Below, piece after piece: positions 62,933 through 64,000 of a stretch of DNA of 64,000 nucleotides. The notes under the pieces were generated by a model that was given only the letters and a program-made list of their open reading frames with translations, was not told where the DNA came from and made no database searches. Source of the DNA: FACHB-T130 sp042747725 (GTDB taxonomy: Bacteria > Cyanobacteriota > Cyanobacteriia > Cyanobacteriales > FACHB-T130). The stretch lies in contig NZ_JBHZGO010000090.1 in the NCBI RefSeq assembly GCF_042747725.1, forward strand, positions 1 to 64,000, read 5' to 3'. Every line of letters starts with the position of its first letter. Position 1 is the stretch's first letter. A program made the position numbers and the translations under genes.

Positions 62933-63493
62933 ATGGAAAACCGTCGTCTATCTCATTATCCCAATATCGGTGTTTTAGGAGAAGACCTAGTTGCTGAATG
63001 GTTGCTTTCCCAAGCCTGGGAAATTCTTGAGCGCCGGTGGCGTTGCCGCTGGGGAGAAATTGATATAATTGCGCGAAAACGCCCAGATGAAGTCAAGGGA
63101 GGGGGAGACAGGGAGACAGGAAGACAGCATTACCCATTACCCGTTACCCATTGCCCCATTACCCTGTCCTCTTGTTTAATATTTGTCGAGGTCAAAACTC
63201 GCAGTCGGGGAAATTGGGATGCGGATGGAATGCTGGCGATTACACCGCAAAAGCAAGCTAAACTCTGGCGCACAGCAGAGATTTTTTTAGCAGAGCGTCC
63301 AGATTTAGTAAATCTTCCTTGCCGATTTGATGTCGCTTTGGTCAGATGCCAGCGTCCTAAAACCAATACTGTTTTGCTACCCGAACCAGCTCCCTTGGTT
63401 TCTTCACCGGAACCTAGAAATTTAGCCGTAGGAGAATATCAGTTGAGTCTACAAGACTACATTCAGTCGGCTTTCGATGAGCCGTTAAGTTAA
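62933..63493 (+). CDS. YraN/UPF0102-family protein with repeat insertion
   Basis: A 186-aa protein of the UPF0102 family, a Holliday-junction-resolvase-like fold. The core is GVLGEDLVAEWLLSQAW, GEIDIIARK (metal Asp) and IFVEVKTRS (E-x-K). Between the last two blocks, where homologues are short, about 27 extra residues (GGGDRETGRQHYPLPVTHCP...) are encoded by 8- and 7-base tandem repeats, still in frame. ATG 62933 gives the family N-terminus. The gene ends at the base before the convergent gene at 63494. Confidence 0.87.
   Translation: MENRRLSHYPNIGVLGEDLVAEWLLSQAWEILERRWRCRWGEIDIIARKRPDEVKGGGDRETGRQHYPLPVTHCPITLSSCLIFVEVKTRSRGNWDADGMLAITPQKQAKLWRTAEIFLAERPDLVNLPCRFDVALVRCQRPKTNTVLLPEPAPLVSSPEPRNLAVGEYQLSLQDYIQSAFDEPLS
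63098..63165. repeat. Short tandem repeats inside the YraN-like gene
   Basis: Copies of GGGAGACA (about three, 63102-63127) are followed by copies of CATTACC(C) (about five, 63128-63165). This is the repeat type otherwise found between cyanobacterial genes, here maintained within a coding frame. Confidence 0.85.
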
Positions 63494-63883
63494 TTAAGCT
63501 AGAGTTTCCGGGCAATATCCCAGCCCTTTTGTGAACTGTTGGCGGAATGCTTCAATATCGCTCCGATCGGGACTACCATGAGAAACCACAGCGACTTGGT
63601 AGCGACGCATCACATCAATGGGGGACTGTCCGGTTTCCAGGCTCCAAAGCGCCATCTGGAGGCGAATGGCAGGTTCGTAGGGAATTCCCAGTTCGTTCAT
63701 GAACGCCCGGAAGTCACCATCTTGCTGCGGGTTTAGAGGGTTATTCATTTTGACCTTGATCACCCAGCCATCAATCTGATGAATCACCGTCATTAAACGA
63801 ACGGGCAACTGGGGCATTGTGTGTAGATACTCAACCACCCGTAGTGTCAGGCTGGCATTCGCCAGAAAGTAGACGTATTCCAT
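63494..63883 (-). CDS. Conserved hypothetical protein
   Basis: A 129-aa soluble protein without a recognised domain. The sequence is balanced and looks real, with a hydrophobic strand start (MEYVYFLANASLTLRVVEYL) and a helical C-terminal half (FRAFMNELGIPYEPAIRLQMALWSL...). It is likely a cyanobacteria-specific family. It is convergent with the YraN-like gene with no intervening bases, so the two mRNAs may overlap at their 3' ends. Confidence 0.65.
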   Translation of the reverse strand: MEYVYFLANASLTLRVVEYLHTMPQLPVRLMTVIHQIDGWVIKVKMNNPLNPQQDGDFRAFMNELGIPYEPAIRLQMALWSLETGQSPIDVMRRYQVAVVSHGSPDRSDIEAFRQQFTKGLGYCPETLA

Positions 63884-63961
63884 GAGAAATTATTAGTGTC
63901 TAGGTCGTGCTGGTTCTATAACTCTAATTCTCCATGAGTAAGATAGTCTGCGATAGGGGAG

Positions 63962-63989
63962 AAGCCCCCGTTCTTATCTGGGGGTTTTT
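63962..63989 (+). terminator. Terminator-like hairpin near the window end
   Basis: Stem AAGCCCCC (63962-63969) with GGGGGTTT (63980-63987), then T-run. The T-run points to the plus strand, yet no plus-strand gene ends just upstream, so it may belong to a leader or serve an unseen small RNA. Confidence 0.5.
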
Positions 63990-64000
63990 ACCCAATCTGC

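Overview
The window is chromosomal DNA of a cyanobacterium, probably a filamentous non-heterocystous type (Oscillatoriales/Coleofasciculus-like; the order is an inference). The evidence is a psbM gene, very frequent HIP1 octamers (GCGATCGC), a carotenoid oxygenase, a folate-biopterin transporter, an HpsJ-like protein, CHASE2 and other class III cyclases, and short tandem heptamer repeats between and inside genes. No rRNA, tRNA or CRISPR array was recognised.

Layout. 1-1.3 kb: an orphan RNase A-like polymorphic-toxin domain with its CdiI-type immunity gene, then a broken Uma2-family gene. 1.4-8.5 kb: psbM, a tandem universal stress protein, a CHASE2 adenylate cyclase, a folate/biopterin transporter and a carotenoid oxygenase. 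8.5-15.6 kb: a multi-hairpin intergenic element, a glycosyltransferase with a repeated tail, a hybrid PAS/GAF histidine kinase with its response regulator, a response-regulator stub, and coaE. 15.7-21.3 kb: tldD, a stress cassette (two YflT-like proteins around a BON lipoprotein) and a secreted protein of unknown function. 21.4-22.0 kb: a degenerate insertion sequence with both inverted repeats and a target duplication. 22.3-30.5 kb: housekeeping genes (asd-dapA-rnj on the minus strand, tig-clpP-clpX on the plus strand). 30.7-35.5 kb: hydrolase, GST, membrane protein, GHL10 glycosidase-like protein, pentapeptide protein. 35.7-40.3 kb: a minus-strand run DUF502-nusB-ftsY-Rpn nuclease, with a duplicated Rpn C-terminal ORF at its end. 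40.6-46.5 kb: glycosyltransferase, HpsJ-like protein, cyclase, dnaG. 46.7-48.7 kb: divergent DevC-like permease and DevA-like ATPase.

48.8-62.2 kb is the most interesting part: an accessory cluster that looks like lipid biosynthesis. It holds a serine-palmitoyltransferase/AONS-like enzyme, a GNAT-type acyltransferase coupled by ATGA overlap to an extended SDR, a B12-radical SAM protein, a Rieske oxygenase, an MFS transporter, a GH3-type acyl-adenylating enzyme, a JmjC-like cupin, a fatty-acid/sterol hydroxylase, an Mpo1-like (DUF962) protein and an amidohydrolase. The set parallels bacterial ceramide synthesis (SPT, CerR, bCerS) plus long-chain-base tailoring. I propose it as a candidate undescribed cyanobacterial sphingolipid-like pathway. 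62.4-63.9 kb: a second pentapeptide protein, a YraN-family protein with an in-frame repeat insertion, and a conserved hypothetical protein.

A second candidate system is the Rpn pair next to ftsY. The full-length nuclease is followed, with an 8-bp overlap, by a separate ORF that repeats only its C-terminal part. This resembles the long/short (toxin/inhibitor) products known from enterobacterial Rpn genes.
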